Assembly (NCBI GenBank): GCA_037200445.1
Contig: JBBCGH010000001.1
Location: 2,728,001 to 2,792,000, forward strand
Direction of reading: 5' to 3'
Source of the DNA: Alphaproteobacteria bacterium
GTDB taxonomy: Bacteria > Pseudomonadota > Alphaproteobacteria > Rhizobiales > Xanthobacteraceae
Length of the DNA stretch: 64,000 nucleotides
The notes under the pieces are model-generated. The model worked only from the letters and a program-made list of their open reading frames with translations, was not told the origin of the DNA and ran no database searches. A program made the position numbers and the translations under genes. Of the stretch, positions 43,774 through 52,118 are shown piece after piece (positions within the stretch are counted from its first letter, which is position 1; each line of letters starts with the position of its first letter).

Positions 43774-46419
43774 TCATTCGGCGGCCGTTATCGTCTTGCG
43801 CGGCTTCGCGGCCTTCTTTTTTGCCTTGGCAGGTTTCTTGGCCTCGGCGGACTTTGCGACGCGTGCATCCTTGCGCGGGCCCTTGCGGCGCGCCGCGGGC
43901 TTTGCGCCCGTTTTCTCGGCGCGCGCCTCGATCAGGCCGACCGCCTGGTCGAGCGTGATCTCGTCCGGCACGATATTGTCCGGAATGGTCGCGTTGATGC
44001 CGTTGTTGGTCACATAAGGCCCGTAGCGGCCCTTCTTCACCAGGATCGCACCGCCACGCTGCGGATGATCGCCAACCGACCGGCCCGGATCGCCGCCGAA
44101 GCGGCGTCCCTTTCCCGGATTCGCGCGTTTCTCGGCGATCAGCGTGACCGCGCGATTGATCCCGACGTTGAGCACGTCGTCCCCGGACTCGAGGCTGGCG
44201 TAGGTCTTGCCATGCTGCACGTAAGGTCCGAACCGGCCGATGCCGGCCATGATCGGCTCGCCGTCCTCGGGGCTCTTGCCGACCTCGCGCGGCAGCGAGA
44301 GCAGCTTGAGCGCCAGTTCAAGCGTGATGTCGTCGAGCGACACGCCTTTCGGAAGGCTGGCGCGCTTTGGCTTCTCGCTCTTGTCCTTCGGCGTCTCGCC
44401 GAGCTGCAGGTAAGTCCCGAAACGGCCGGTCTTGATCGCGACGTCGAGGCCCGTCTCGGGGTCCTTGCCCAGCACCTTGTCGGCACTTGCAGCACCATTG
44501 GCGGCGAGCTGCCGAGTGAAATTGCAGTCCGGATAGTTCGAGCAGCCGATGAAGGCCCCGAAACGACCGAGCTTCAGGCCGAGGCGGCCGTTGCCGCAGG
44601 TCGGGCAAACGCGCGGATCGGTGCCGTCCTTGCTCGGCGGGAAGAGATGCGGGCTCAGCATCTCGTCGAGCACATCGAGTACTTCGCGTACGCCGATATC
44701 CTTGATGCTGTCGACGGCGCCGATGAAGTCGCGCCAGAAATCGCGCAGCACCTCTCGCCAGTCGACTTCACTATTGGCGATGCGGTCGAGGTCTTCTTCG
44801 AGGCCGGCGGTGTAGTCGTATTCGACATAGCGCGCGAAGAAGTTCTCCAGGAATGCGACCACCACGCGGCCCTTGTCTTCGGCGTGCAGGCGCTTCTTCT
44901 CCAGCCTCACATAGTTGCGGTCCTTGAGCACCTGCAGGATCGAAGCGTAGGTCGAGGGCCGGCCGATGCCGAGCTCCTCCATGCGCTTGACCAGCGAGGC
45001 CTCCGAATAGCGCGGCGGCGGCTCGGTGAAATGCTGGGTCGCGGCGATCGCGCGCTTTTCCAGCCGCTCGCCTCCGCTCATCTGCGGCAGGCGCTTTGAC
45101 TCGTCGTCGTCCTGCGCGTCGTCCTCGCCTTCCTGATAGAGGGTCAGGAAGCCGTCGAACTTGATGACCGTGCCGGTCGCGCGCAGATCGAGCGCGCGCG
45201 CGCCCACCTTGGCGAGAATCTCGACTGTGGTCCGTTCGAGCTCCGCCGACTCCATCTGGCTCGCCATCGCGCGCAGCCAGACCAGCTCGTAGAGACGCGC
45301 CTGGTCGCTATCGAGGTACTTCGCGACATCGCGCGGGCGCCGCATCGCATCGGTCGGACGCACGGCCTCGTGCGCTTCCTGCGCGGTCTTCTGCTTGTTC
45401 TGATAGGCGCGGGGCGTCTCGGGCAGATACTCCTTGCCGTACTGCGAGGCGATCTGCGAGCGGATCGCGCTGATCGCCGAGCCGTCGATATAGACGCCGT
45501 CGGTTCGCATATAGGTGATGAGGCCGACCGTCTCGCCGCCGATGTCGATGCCCTCATAGAGCCGCTGCGCCACCCGCATGGTGTGCGCGGGCGCGAAGCC
45601 AAGCTTGCGGCTCGCCTCCTGCTGCATCGTGGAGGTGGTGAACGGGGGCGGGGGATTGCGCCGCGCAGGCTTTGCCTCGACCGAGACGACGGAGAACTGC
45701 GCGGTCTCGAGATCGCGCTTGAACTGTTCGGCTTCGGCGCCGGCGCCGATGTCGAGGCGCTGAATCTTTTTGCCGTCCGCGCCGACGAGCCGCGCCTCGA
45801 AGGTGTCGTTGCGCGGTGTCGCCAGCGTCGCGATCAGCGACCAGTATTCGCGCGCGACGAATTTTTCGATTTCCAGCTCGCGGTCCGCGACGAGGCGCAG
45901 CGCCACCGACTGCACGCGCCCCGCCGAGCGGGCCCCCGGCAACTTGCGCCAAAGCACCGGCGACAAGGTGAAGCCGACGAGATAGTCGAGTGCGCGGCGC
46001 GCCAGGTACGCGTCGACCAGCGCGCCGTCGATCATGCGCGGATTTTTCATCGCCTCCGCGACGGCCTGTTTGGTGATGGCGTTGAACACCACGCGCTCGA
46101 TCTTCTGGTCCTTGAGCGCGTGCTTCTGCTTGAGCACTTCGAGCACGTGCCAGGAAATCGCCTCGCCCTCCCGGTCCGGGTCGGTGGCCAGAATCAGCTT
46201 ATCGGCGCCCTTCACGGCCTTGGCGATGTCGGCGAGCCGCTTGCTGGCCTTGGCATCCACCTCCCAGATCATGCGGAAATCGGCGTCCGGGTCGACCGAG
46301 CCGTTCTTGGCCGGCAGGTCGCGGACGTGGCCAAACGAGGCCAGCACGTCATAGCCCGGGCCCAGATACTTGTTAATCGTCTTGGCCTTGGCAGGTGACT
46401 CAACAACAACGATGTTCAT
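43774..46419 (-). CDS. topA: DNA topoisomerase I
   Basis: This 881-residue type IA topoisomerase relaxes negative supercoils. It opens with the Toprim segment MNIVVVESPAKAKTINKYLG. The active tyrosine lies in GLITYMRTDGVYI. A zinc ribbon (CPTCGNGRLGLKLGRFG, then FIGCSNYPDC) is followed by several degenerate Topo-C repeats (each with FGPYVQHG-type motifs) and a Lys/Ala-rich basic tail. In the intact operon it lies downstream of dprA. The transposon in dprA may change its supply of read-through transcript. Confidence 0.96.
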   Translation of the reverse strand: MNIVVVESPAKAKTINKYLGPGYDVLASFGHVRDLPAKNGSVDPDADFRMIWEVDAKASKRLADIAKAVKGADKLILATDPDREGEAISWHVLEVLKQKHALKDQKIERVVFNAITKQAVAEAMKNPRMIDGALVDAYLARRALDYLVGFTLSPVLWRKLPGARSAGRVQSVALRLVADRELEIEKFVAREYWSLIATLATPRNDTFEARLVGADGKKIQRLDIGAGAEAEQFKRDLETAQFSVVSVEAKPARRNPPPPFTTSTMQQEASRKLGFAPAHTMRVAQRLYEGIDIGGETVGLITYMRTDGVYIDGSAISAIRSQIASQYGKEYLPETPRAYQNKQKTAQEAHEAVRPTDAMRRPRDVAKYLDSDQARLYELVWLRAMASQMESAELERTTVEILAKVGARALDLRATGTVIKFDGFLTLYQEGEDDAQDDDESKRLPQMSGGERLEKRAIAATQHFTEPPPRYSEASLVKRMEELGIGRPSTYASILQVLKDRNYVRLEKKRLHAEDKGRVVVAFLENFFARYVEYDYTAGLEEDLDRIANSEVDWREVLRDFWRDFIGAVDSIKDIGVREVLDVLDEMLSPHLFPPSKDGTDPRVCPTCGNGRLGLKLGRFGAFIGCSNYPDCNFTRQLAANGAASADKVLGKDPETGLDVAIKTGRFGTYLQLGETPKDKSEKPKRASLPKGVSLDDITLELALKLLSLPREVGKSPEDGEPIMAGIGRFGPYVQHGKTYASLESGDDVLNVGINRAVTLIAEKRANPGKGRRFGGDPGRSVGDHPQRGGAILVKKGRYGPYVTNNGINATIPDNIVPDEITLDQAVGLIEARAEKTGAKPAARRKGPRKDARVAKSAEAKKPAKAKKKAAKPRKTITAAE

Positions 46420-46678
46420 GAAATTCCTGGCAGATTCCGTCTTTATTGGGAGCGGCGGGCCGCCCTGCGGGGGTCCCGAGTCGGCCGGAACATGGGTAAT
46501 GCGGCGTCCCCTGTCAAATCAGAGCTGCCTCCGAGGGTAAATGCCGGATGCCGGGCGGGGGCCGTTTTGGACGCTCGATTGCAACCTATGAGAGCGGACC
46601 GAGGCTAATACCGAGCGTAGCGAGGCCGTAGCTTAACCCACAGGCGAAGAACCGCCGAAGCTTGATCCGGGATTGCAC

Positions 46679-46903
46679 GTGGCGCGCCCAAAACCCAGTA
46701 CCGTCGGAACCGTCGCGGTCTCCCCCGTTCCTTTGATCAATCGCGCACAGGCCGCGTCCTATGTCGCGGCGCTGACCACAGAACTGGCGACGCTTGTCCG
46801 GCGGCATCATCTCGACATGCTGGCTCATCTGCTCGACATGGCGCACCTCGAGGCGGAAGAGATCGCTCAGAAGGCCGAGCGTGCGCCGGGAACAGCAAGC
46901 TGA
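46679..46903 (+). CDS. Hypothetical small protein with LLDMAxLEA motif
   Basis: A 74-residue frame starting at GTG (TTG 46673 is the alternative). The C-terminal half RRHHLDMLAHLLDMAHLEAEEIAQKAE looks like an amphipathic helix. The segment LAHLLDMAHLEA resembles LAYLLDMARLEA in the small protein at 51954-52118 inside the nearby transposon. The N-terminal part is Pro/Val-rich. Function unknown. It lies antisense in the gap between topA and the dprA remnant. The 250 bp between topA and this frame hold no other feature I can name. Confidence 0.5.
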   Translation: MARPKPSTVGTVAVSPVPLINRAQAASYVAALTTELATLVRRHHLDMLAHLLDMAHLEAEEIAQKAERAPGTAS

Positions 46904-46915
46904 AGAGCGATGGTG

Positions 46916-47953
46916 TCAGAGTAGCGACACAAGACCCCCGCCGTGCCGTTCGATCCGTCCCGCAAGTTCGAGTTCCAGCACGACGGTTCGCACCAGACCG
47001 GGGCTCAGGCCTGAGAGCCGGATCAGGTCATCCAGACCGACCGGCGCCGGACCAAGCAGCGCCACGATCTGTGCTCGCGCACGATCGTCGGGCTCGAACG
47101 GGGAGGGAGGCTCGCCGTCCGGCTCTCGTGCGGATACGGGCCCGCGCCGTCCCAAAATCGGTTCGATCACCGCAAGCACGTCGGCCCCTTCGGTCACCAG
47201 CGTTGCGCCCTGCTTGAGCAGTCCATTGGTCCCTTCGGCGCGCGGATCGATCGGCGAGCCCGGCACCGCGAACACCTCGCGCCCCTGCTCAAGCGCAAGC
47301 CGCGCCGTAATGAGCGAGCCCGAACGCTTTGCCGCTTCGACGATCACCACCCCAAGCGAGAGACCCGAAATCAGGCGGTTGCGGCGTGGGAAGTCCTGTG
47401 CGCGCGGCTCCCAGCCGAACGGCATCTCGGAGATCGCGGCGCCTTCGGGCAGAATCGCCGCCAAAAGGTCGACGTGCTGCTCCGGATAGATGTGGTCATG
47501 ACCGCCGGCGAGAACCGCGACCGTGCCGGTGGCGAGACTTGCGCGATGCGCGGCGGCATCGATGCCGCGGGCGAGCCCCGACGCGATCACGAAACCGGCT
47601 TCGGCAAGTTCGCGCGCGAGACGTTCCGCGAACTTCAGTCCCGCTGCCGAGGCATTGCGTGAGCCCACCATCGCGATCATCGGCCGGGCGAGCGCAGCGG
47701 CATTGCCGCGCACGGCAAGGAGTGGCGGCGCATCATCGATCTCGGCAAGGCGATGCGGGTAGGCCGCTTCGACGGTACCGACGAATTCCACGCCAAGCTT
47801 CCTTGCCGCCGCCATCTCGCGCTCGGCGTCAACACGCGGATAGACCCGGATGGCGCGGGAGGCGCCGCCACGCCGGGCGAGTTCAGGCAGCGCGTCGATT
47901 GCGGTGCGCGCATTTCCGTACTGGCGCAGCAGCCAAGCGAACGTGCGCGGGCC
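46916..47953 (-). pseudogene. dprA: DprA, C-terminal part of a transposon-split gene
   Basis: This is the DNA-protecting protein of competence and recombination (loads RecA on incoming single strands). It holds most of the gene, from [10 protein letters not shown] through the Rossmann-like SLOG core ([44 protein letters not shown]) to the C-terminal winged helix. The first 21 codons lie at 52461-52523 beyond the transposon. An internal ATG at 47815 could still start a 299-residue product with the core but without the N-terminal helix-hairpin-helix region, so residual function is conceivable. Confidence 0.93.
47946..47953. repeat. 8-bp target site duplication, left
   Basis: CGCGGGCC directly abuts the left inverted repeat. 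The same octamer abuts the right one at 52453-52460. Eight bases is the duplication size reported for IS1595-family elements. Confidence 0.92.
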
Positions 47954-47977
47954 CGGTATTATGGCGCAAACGCCACC
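47954..47977. repeat. Terminal inverted repeat, left
   Basis: Twenty-four bases beginning CGGTATTATGGCGCAAACG and ending in CCACC. They are the exact reverse complement of 52429-52452. Similarity stops beyond this length. Confidence 0.95.
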
Positions 47978-47996
47978 GGCCTGCTTAGATGGCGGT

Positions 47997-48260
47997 ATGA
48001 GGGCAACACTCCGGTTGATTGTGGTGACGGTCGCGGTCCTGTCGGCGGCCGATGCGCTTGCGGCTGCGGGCTGCGGATCAAGAGGCGGCCCCGGCTTCCG
48101 CGATCAAACCGGCCGCTGTGTTGCTTGGGTTGAGATATGCCGCCGTTGCGGCGTCCCACCGACACAGCGCTGCACGCCAGAGCGCCCAAACGTCAACGCT
48201 GAGAAGGCCGCCGAGCTATGCCAAAACATACAAGAATTGCGGCCTAAGAAATCTCGCTAG
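47997..48260 (+). CDS. Small exported Cys-rich protein (transposon cargo)
   Basis: This 87-residue protein has a signal peptide ([23 protein letters not shown] by reading, split [12 protein letters not shown] and [10 protein letters not shown]) and six cysteines in a mature part of about 64 residues (e.g. [13 protein letters not shown]). I do not recognise the family. The pairs could form disulfides in the periplasm. It starts 20 bp inside the left inverted repeat, so its promoter must be very close to or within the repeat, or outside the element. Confidence 0.6.
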   Translation: MRATLRLIVVTVAVLSAADALAAAGCGSRGGPGFRDQTGRCVAWVEICRRCGVPPTQRCTPERPNVNAEKAAELCQNIQELRPKKSR

Positions 48261-48339
48261 CCCCACCGCAACCCCTACGCGACCTTGTGAAACGTCGGCC
48301 TAGTCGCCACGTAGCAGGGGTCAGAGAGGGAGATTCACC

Positions 48340-48651
48340 GTGCAGGGCGAAGTAAAGCAGATCGACCAAAAAACCTTGGTGTTGGAGCATCACTGGCTCA
48401 CGGCTTGGGTCCGCGAATTCCTCATTGAGCGATACCAAAAAGAGGGCGAAGGCGCCTTCGAGCGGTTCAAAAAAGAGGAAATCGAAACCCTGACGAGGCG
48501 GCAGATGCTTGGCCCTGACGGGAAGGCCACCGGGCCAGACCAGTTGCACCAGAAGGTGAACGAAGAGACGTGGGATATAGTGAAACCCCTAATCGATCAC
48601 GTCATCCAACAGGCGCGGGCGCACATGGAGGCGGCGAAAAAGAAGGCCTGA
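48340..48651 (+). CDS. Hypothetical transposon cargo protein
   Basis: This 103-residue protein starts at GTG 48340 after AGAGGGAG. It is charged and helical (VREFLIERYQKEGEGAFERF), with a hydrophilic C-terminal helix (IDHVIQQARAHMEAAKKK). No family is recognised. The end lies 5 bp from the convergent Xre gene. Confidence 0.65.
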   Translation: MQGEVKQIDQKTLVLEHHWLTAWVREFLIERYQKEGEGAFERFKKEEIETLTRRQMLGPDGKATGPDQLHQKVNEETWDIVKPLIDHVIQQARAHMEAAKKKA

Positions 48652-48656
48652 CGGCC

Positions 48657-48944
48657 CTATTTCTTTTTCGCGGGCCGCTTCGCGCGGGAAGGCTTCGGCG
48701 CCTCGTAGGGCGTCTGCGGCCCTTCGGCAAAGGCCCCTAGCGGCCCAGCTACCGCATCATCCGTGAAGCGAATGCCGCAAGCCTCTAGGGCGCGGCGCAT
48801 GGCGTCCAGATTGTTCGCGATAGGGGTCCGCTTGCCCGCCTCGTAGTCCTTGACCGTGCTAAGGCCGACGCGGGCCTTCTCCGCAAGCTCGGCTTGCGTC
48901 CAGCCTAACCATCCACGGGCCGCGCGGGTTTGTTCGGGTTTCAT
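48657..48944 (-). CDS. Xre-family helix-turn-helix regulator
   Basis: This 95-residue protein has an N-terminal HTH_3 domain (RGWLGWTQAELAEKARVG, then LSTVKDYEAGKRTP) and a basic Pro/Ala/Lys tail. Start is ATG 48944. The open frame to 48962 uses GTG and adds six residues. It is divergent from the transposase gene across a 105-bp region containing an inverted repeat, so it probably represses transposition or its own gene. Confidence 0.9.
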   Translation of the reverse strand: MKPEQTRAARGWLGWTQAELAEKARVGLSTVKDYEAGKRTPIANNLDAMRRALEACGIRFTDDAVAGPLGAFAEGPQTPYEAPKPSRAKRPAKKK

Positions 48945-48976
48945 GGGATGGGGAAAATACACTTTTTTTGGCCCTA

Positions 48977-49033
48977 GTCAACTTTATTGGTTGACGTAGC
49001 CTAAGTCAGCCTATACAGTTCATGTCAACCAAT
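48977..49033. promoter_or_regulatory. Divergent regulatory region with inverted repeats (Xre/transposase)
   Basis: ATTGGTTGAC (48986-48995) and GTCAACCAAT (49024-49033) are perfect 10-bp inverted repeats. A further GTCAAC lies at 48977-48982. Between them a -10-like TATACA (49012-49017) follows a -35-like TTGACG (48991-48996) at a short 15-bp spacing. A regulator bound at both arms would cover the transposase promoter. The operator role is inferred. Confidence 0.5.
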
Positions 49034-49049
49034 ACGGTTGCACTGGACT

Positions 49050-50048
49050 ATGGCTCAACACTTCCTCCTGTCCCGCGCGGCAAAGACGCTCTCGCTAGCG
49101 TCCGTGCTCCGCATGACGGATGCGGAAGCGGAAGCCATGTTCAAGGCGGTGCGCTGGGCCGACACAAACGGCGAGCCGGTTTGCCCACATTGCGGCACGC
49201 TTGACCCCTACGAGTGCCGCCGTCCGAAGGGCGGCCTGCGGTTCCGTTGTTCGGCGTGCCGCAAGGATTTCAGCATCACGTCCGGGACGCTGTTCGCCTC
49301 GCACAAGCTCCCGCTGCGCGGCTATCTCGCGGCCGTCGCGATCTTCTGTAACGAGGTGAAGGGCAAGTCGATGCTCGCCCTCTCGCGCGATCTCGGCATT
49401 TCCTACAAGGCCGCATTCGTGCTCGCGCACAAGCTGCGCGAAGCGATGGCGGAAGAATTGCGGGGCCGCAAGATCGGCGGCGAAGGCAAGGTCGCGGAAG
49501 TCGATGGCGGATACTTCGGCGGCTATGTGAAGCCCGCGAACCTTCACGAGTATCGCAGCGACCGCCGCTTCGCCCGCAACCAGTCGGGCAAGCGCCGCGT
49601 CGTGGTCGTGATCCGCGAGCGCAACGGCAACACGCTCCCGGCCGTGTTCAAGTCAGAGAGCCTTGCCCTTTCGTTCATCCGCACCCGCGTCATCAAGGGC
49701 ACGGTGCTGAACGCCGATGAGGCGGGCGCATGGAATGAGCTTCATTCCCGCTACGAACTAAAGCGGATCAACCACGGCGAAGCCTACAGCCGGGACGGCG
49801 CTTGCACCAATGCGGCCGAGGGATTTTTCTCGCGGATGCGCCGCATGGAAATCGGCCACCATCATCACCTTGCGGGTCCGTACCTGCTTCGCTTCGCGCA
49901 AGAGGCTAGCTGGCGAGAAGATAACCGCCGCCTGTCGAATGGCGAACAGGTGAACCGGCTTGCGGGCCTCGCGGTCAGCCGTGGTCCGTCCGTCGATTTC
50001 AGCGGCTATTGGCAGCGTCACGTTCGCGACGTAGAGACGGCGGCATAG
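49050..50048 (+). CDS. IS1595-family (ISXO2-like) transposase
   Basis: This is a 332-residue protein. An N-terminal zinc ribbon (C45-x2-C48 and C67-x2-C70) is followed by the ISXO2-type DD(N)E domain: D152 in EVDGGYFGG, D223 in NADEAG, N254 and E257 in TNAAEGFFSRMR. The frame looks intact from end to end. Start is ATG 49050. An upstream TTG is possible. It should act on the 24-bp inverted repeats that bound the element. Confidence 0.95.
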   Translation: MAQHFLLSRAAKTLSLASVLRMTDAEAEAMFKAVRWADTNGEPVCPHCGTLDPYECRRPKGGLRFRCSACRKDFSITSGTLFASHKLPLRGYLAAVAIFCNEVKGKSMLALSRDLGISYKAAFVLAHKLREAMAEELRGRKIGGEGKVAEVDGGYFGGYVKPANLHEYRSDRRFARNQSGKRRVVVVIRERNGNTLPAVFKSESLALSFIRTRVIKGTVLNADEAGAWNELHSRYELKRINHGEAYSRDGACTNAAEGFFSRMRRMEIGHHHHLAGPYLLRFAQEASWREDNRRLSNGEQVNRLAGLAVSRGPSVDFSGYWQRHVRDVETAA

Positions 50049-50095
50049 CCGCACAGTGGACATTGCAAACCGGACATTTGCCCGGAGTCCCGAGC

Positions 50096-50860
50096 ATGAT
50101 ATACATGCTCATGACTCCTGCTCGATCCGCACAGCACGCGCGCCCGGAAAGTGGGCGATACGTTGCGCCGACACAGACGGCGACAGTGCAGTTGCTCGAC
50201 TTGCTGCAAACTGCGAAGCGCGGACCCAAGTACACGACGCGCCAACTCAACATTTTCAAAGACCAAGCAGAAACGCCAGAGGACGAAACGCTGTTCTATG
50301 CGGGCGACCTCTCGCTTGTTTCCAAGCCGTGCGTGGCGATTGTCGGTTCGCGCGCCGCAACATCGCACGGCCGCGCGCGCGCTACGCGGCTCGCCCGCGA
50401 GCTTGTCGAAGCTGGCGTCGTCATCGTTTCGGGACTCGCGAAGGGCATCGATGCCGCCGCGCATACCAGCGCATTCGACAGCGGCGGTCAGACGATAGCG
50501 GTCATCGGGACACCGTTGTCGAAGGCCTCGCCAGTCGAGAACGCGGGCCTACAGGAAGCGATTTGGCGGGACCATCTCCTGATCTCGCCCTTCGCGGACG
50601 GCAGTACAGTCCAAAGAGACAATTTTCCGCACCGCAACCGGACCATGGCGGCGATCTCCGATGCAACGGTGATCGTTGAAGCTGCCGACAACTCCGGCAC
50701 GCTGTATCAGGCCGTGGCCTGCCAAAAGTACGGGCGTTGGCTTTTCATTCTTAAGAGCGTGGTCGAAAGCAGGGCTTGGCCCCAACGCTTCATAAATCAG
50801 CCAAACACTGTTATTCTGGAGAACACCGAACAGATTTTTAGCAAGCTAGACCTGCGATGA
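50096..50860 (+). CDS. DprA/Smf-family protein (transposon cargo, possible ShosA-like component)
   Basis: This 254-residue protein is built on the SLOG/DprA core: VAIVGSRAATSHGRARATRLA, VSGLAKGIDAAAH, and FPHRNRTMAAISDATVIVEA. It lacks the full helix-hairpin-helix and winged-helix regions of housekeeping DprA, and has a different N-terminal 60 residues (VQLLDLLQTAKRGPKYTTRQL). Start is ATG 50096 with GGAG eight bases upstream. Its stop overlaps the start of a phosphoribosyltransferase gene (ATGA). A DprA-like plus phosphoribosyltransferase pair is, as I recall, the makeup of the ShosTA toxin-antitoxin/anti-phage module. Confidence 0.88.
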   Translation: MIYMLMTPARSAQHARPESGRYVAPTQTATVQLLDLLQTAKRGPKYTTRQLNIFKDQAETPEDETLFYAGDLSLVSKPCVAIVGSRAATSHGRARATRLARELVEAGVVIVSGLAKGIDAAAHTSAFDSGGQTIAVIGTPLSKASPVENAGLQEAIWRDHLLISPFADGSTVQRDNFPHRNRTMAAISDATVIVEAADNSGTLYQAVACQKYGRWLFILKSVVESRAWPQRFINQPNTVILENTEQIFSKLDLR

Positions 50861-51522
50861 AAGTCGGGTTTATCTGCGGTTATTACTCGGACACCGCCGA
50901 GAAGGTGACGGGCGTAAAGCGCCCGCGCAATCCGCCGTTCTACGAAGCGTGGATGTTCTGCTTAGCGGTGAAGTCTGGCGAGTATCATCGAACGTTCTAC
51001 ATTGAACGTGAGGCGGGACGCCTCAATATCGACGACAAAAATTTCAACCTGGTGCGGCCGACATTCGGCGAATGGGCTGCCAAGTGGGCTGCTCAGCTTT
51101 CTAGCGACCCGCTGGTGATCGTGCCCGTGCCGTCGAAAGATGGCGTGACAGGCGCGGACAGCTATCGATCTCTAAAGATGGCGCAAGATGCGCTTGCGGG
51201 TACTGCCTACGCGGATAGCGTGTTCGACGGATTGCGCTGGAACAAGCAACTGCTAGCGGCCCACGAAGGCGGACTGCGAAGCCGCGCGGAGTTCGTCAAG
51301 GTGCTTGAAGTGCAGCCGGGTCTCGACGGAAAGAACGTCGTGCTTATCGATGATTTGTTCACTACGGGCGCATCGCTGCTCGCGTGCGAAGATAAATTGA
51401 CGGCGGCTGGTGCAAAGGTGCTTGGCGCGGTCACGTGCGGGAAGGCCGTCTATGATGCGAAGGAACCGCCGTTTAAGGGGCGGACATTCGACCTAACCGA
51501 GGAGCTGGCGGACGTTAAATGA
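50857..51522 (+). CDS. Phosphoribosyltransferase-fold protein (transposon cargo, possible ShosT-like toxin)
   Basis: This 221-residue protein has the PRPP-binding loop VVLIDDLFTTGASLLACE near residue 165, in the style of ComF and related type I phosphoribosyltransferases. It lacks the ComF zinc cluster. The N-terminal 80 residues (MKVGFICGYYSDTAEKVTG) are not a standard part of ComF. It is translationally coupled to the DprA-like gene by ATGA, a strong sign that the two act together. The 3' end overlaps a convergent small gene by 8 bp. The toxin role is inferred from the pairing. Confidence 0.85.
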   Translation: MKVGFICGYYSDTAEKVTGVKRPRNPPFYEAWMFCLAVKSGEYHRTFYIEREAGRLNIDDKNFNLVRPTFGEWAAKWAAQLSSDPLVIVPVPSKDGVTGADSYRSLKMAQDALAGTAYADSVFDGLRWNKQLLAAHEGGLRSRAEFVKVLEVQPGLDGKNVVLIDDLFTTGASLLACEDKLTAAGAKVLGAVTCGKAVYDAKEPPFKGRTFDLTEELADVK

Positions 51523-51961
51523 GCCGCCACCGCGCGGGTTGATCGTTTCCGACGCGAACAATCGATTTGCCCTTGTGATTTGTGAACGAGGCGTGAAGCG
51601 CGTTCACCATGTCTTTGACGGCCTTGGGGCCTAGCGCGATGCCCTTCGCGGTCAGCACGCGTTCCGCGACCTCGCGAACCGTCAACGGCTTTTCAGCGAC
51701 CCGGAGAACGCCAACGGCGTTGAGCCAAGCCGTGCCCTTCCGCAGTAGCGGGTTCGGCCGGTTGCGCCGCTTCACCGCAATGCGGCGCGTGTCATAGGCG
51801 GGATCGAACAACCGGATCACGGCTTCGACGTGCTTCATGTCGGCGGCGAGCTTGGCCCGCTCTTTCCGGTTCGCCAGAAGCTTCGCGCCTAGTTGGGCGT
51901 GCAGATGCACAAGCTGAGGGACGGCGGGATTGCTCGGCGCGGGATCGAACCCTCTAGGCAT
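51515..51961 (-). CDS. Hypothetical winged-helix-like cargo protein
   Basis: This 148-residue protein begins with a helical segment (AVPQLVHLHAQLGAKLLANRKERAKLAADMKHVEAVIRLFDP), then a basic linker (RRIAVKRRNRPNP), then a domain that reads like a winged helix (LRVAEKPLTVREVAERVLTAKGI ending ARWRL). I recall similar uncharacterised proteins in alphaproteobacterial mobile regions. It is the last gene of a three-gene overlapping unit. Start ATG 51961 overlaps the end of the gene before it. Confidence 0.7.
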   Translation of the reverse strand: MPRGFDPAPSNPAVPQLVHLHAQLGAKLLANRKERAKLAADMKHVEAVIRLFDPAYDTRRIAVKRRNRPNPLLRKGTAWLNAVGVLRVAEKPLTVREVAERVLTAKGIALGPKAVKDMVNALHASFTNHKGKSIVRVGNDQPARWRLI

Positions 51962-52118
51962 CCGGCGCGCGGCCCGATTGCTGCCCTGCCTCTAACCGGG
52001 CCATGTCCAAAAGGTAGGCCAACGTATCGAGGCCAACGGCGCGGGCGGCGCGGGCTTGCGCCGCAAGCTCACCGTCGATCCGCTCGGCAACCTGCTTTTG
52101 CTGTTCTGCGGTAGTCAT
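51954..52118 (-). CDS. Small cargo protein with LLDMARLEA motif
   Basis: A 54-residue frame starting at ATG 52118 (MTTAEQQKQVAERIDGEL), ending in LAYLLDMARLEAGQQSG. It overlaps the previous gene by ATGA and the next by 8 bp. The motif is shared with the small protein at 46679-46903 outside the element. Function unknown. Its short length leaves some doubt, but both overlaps support it. Confidence 0.6.
   Translation of the reverse strand: MTTAEQQKQVAERIDGELAAQARAARAVGLDTLAYLLDMARLEAGQQSGRAPDA

Noticed and set aside
50009-50095. Upstream extension of the cargo DprA-like gene into the transposase
   Set aside because: Those codons overlap the transposase C-terminus and look unrelated. The ATG at 50096 has a fitting RBS.
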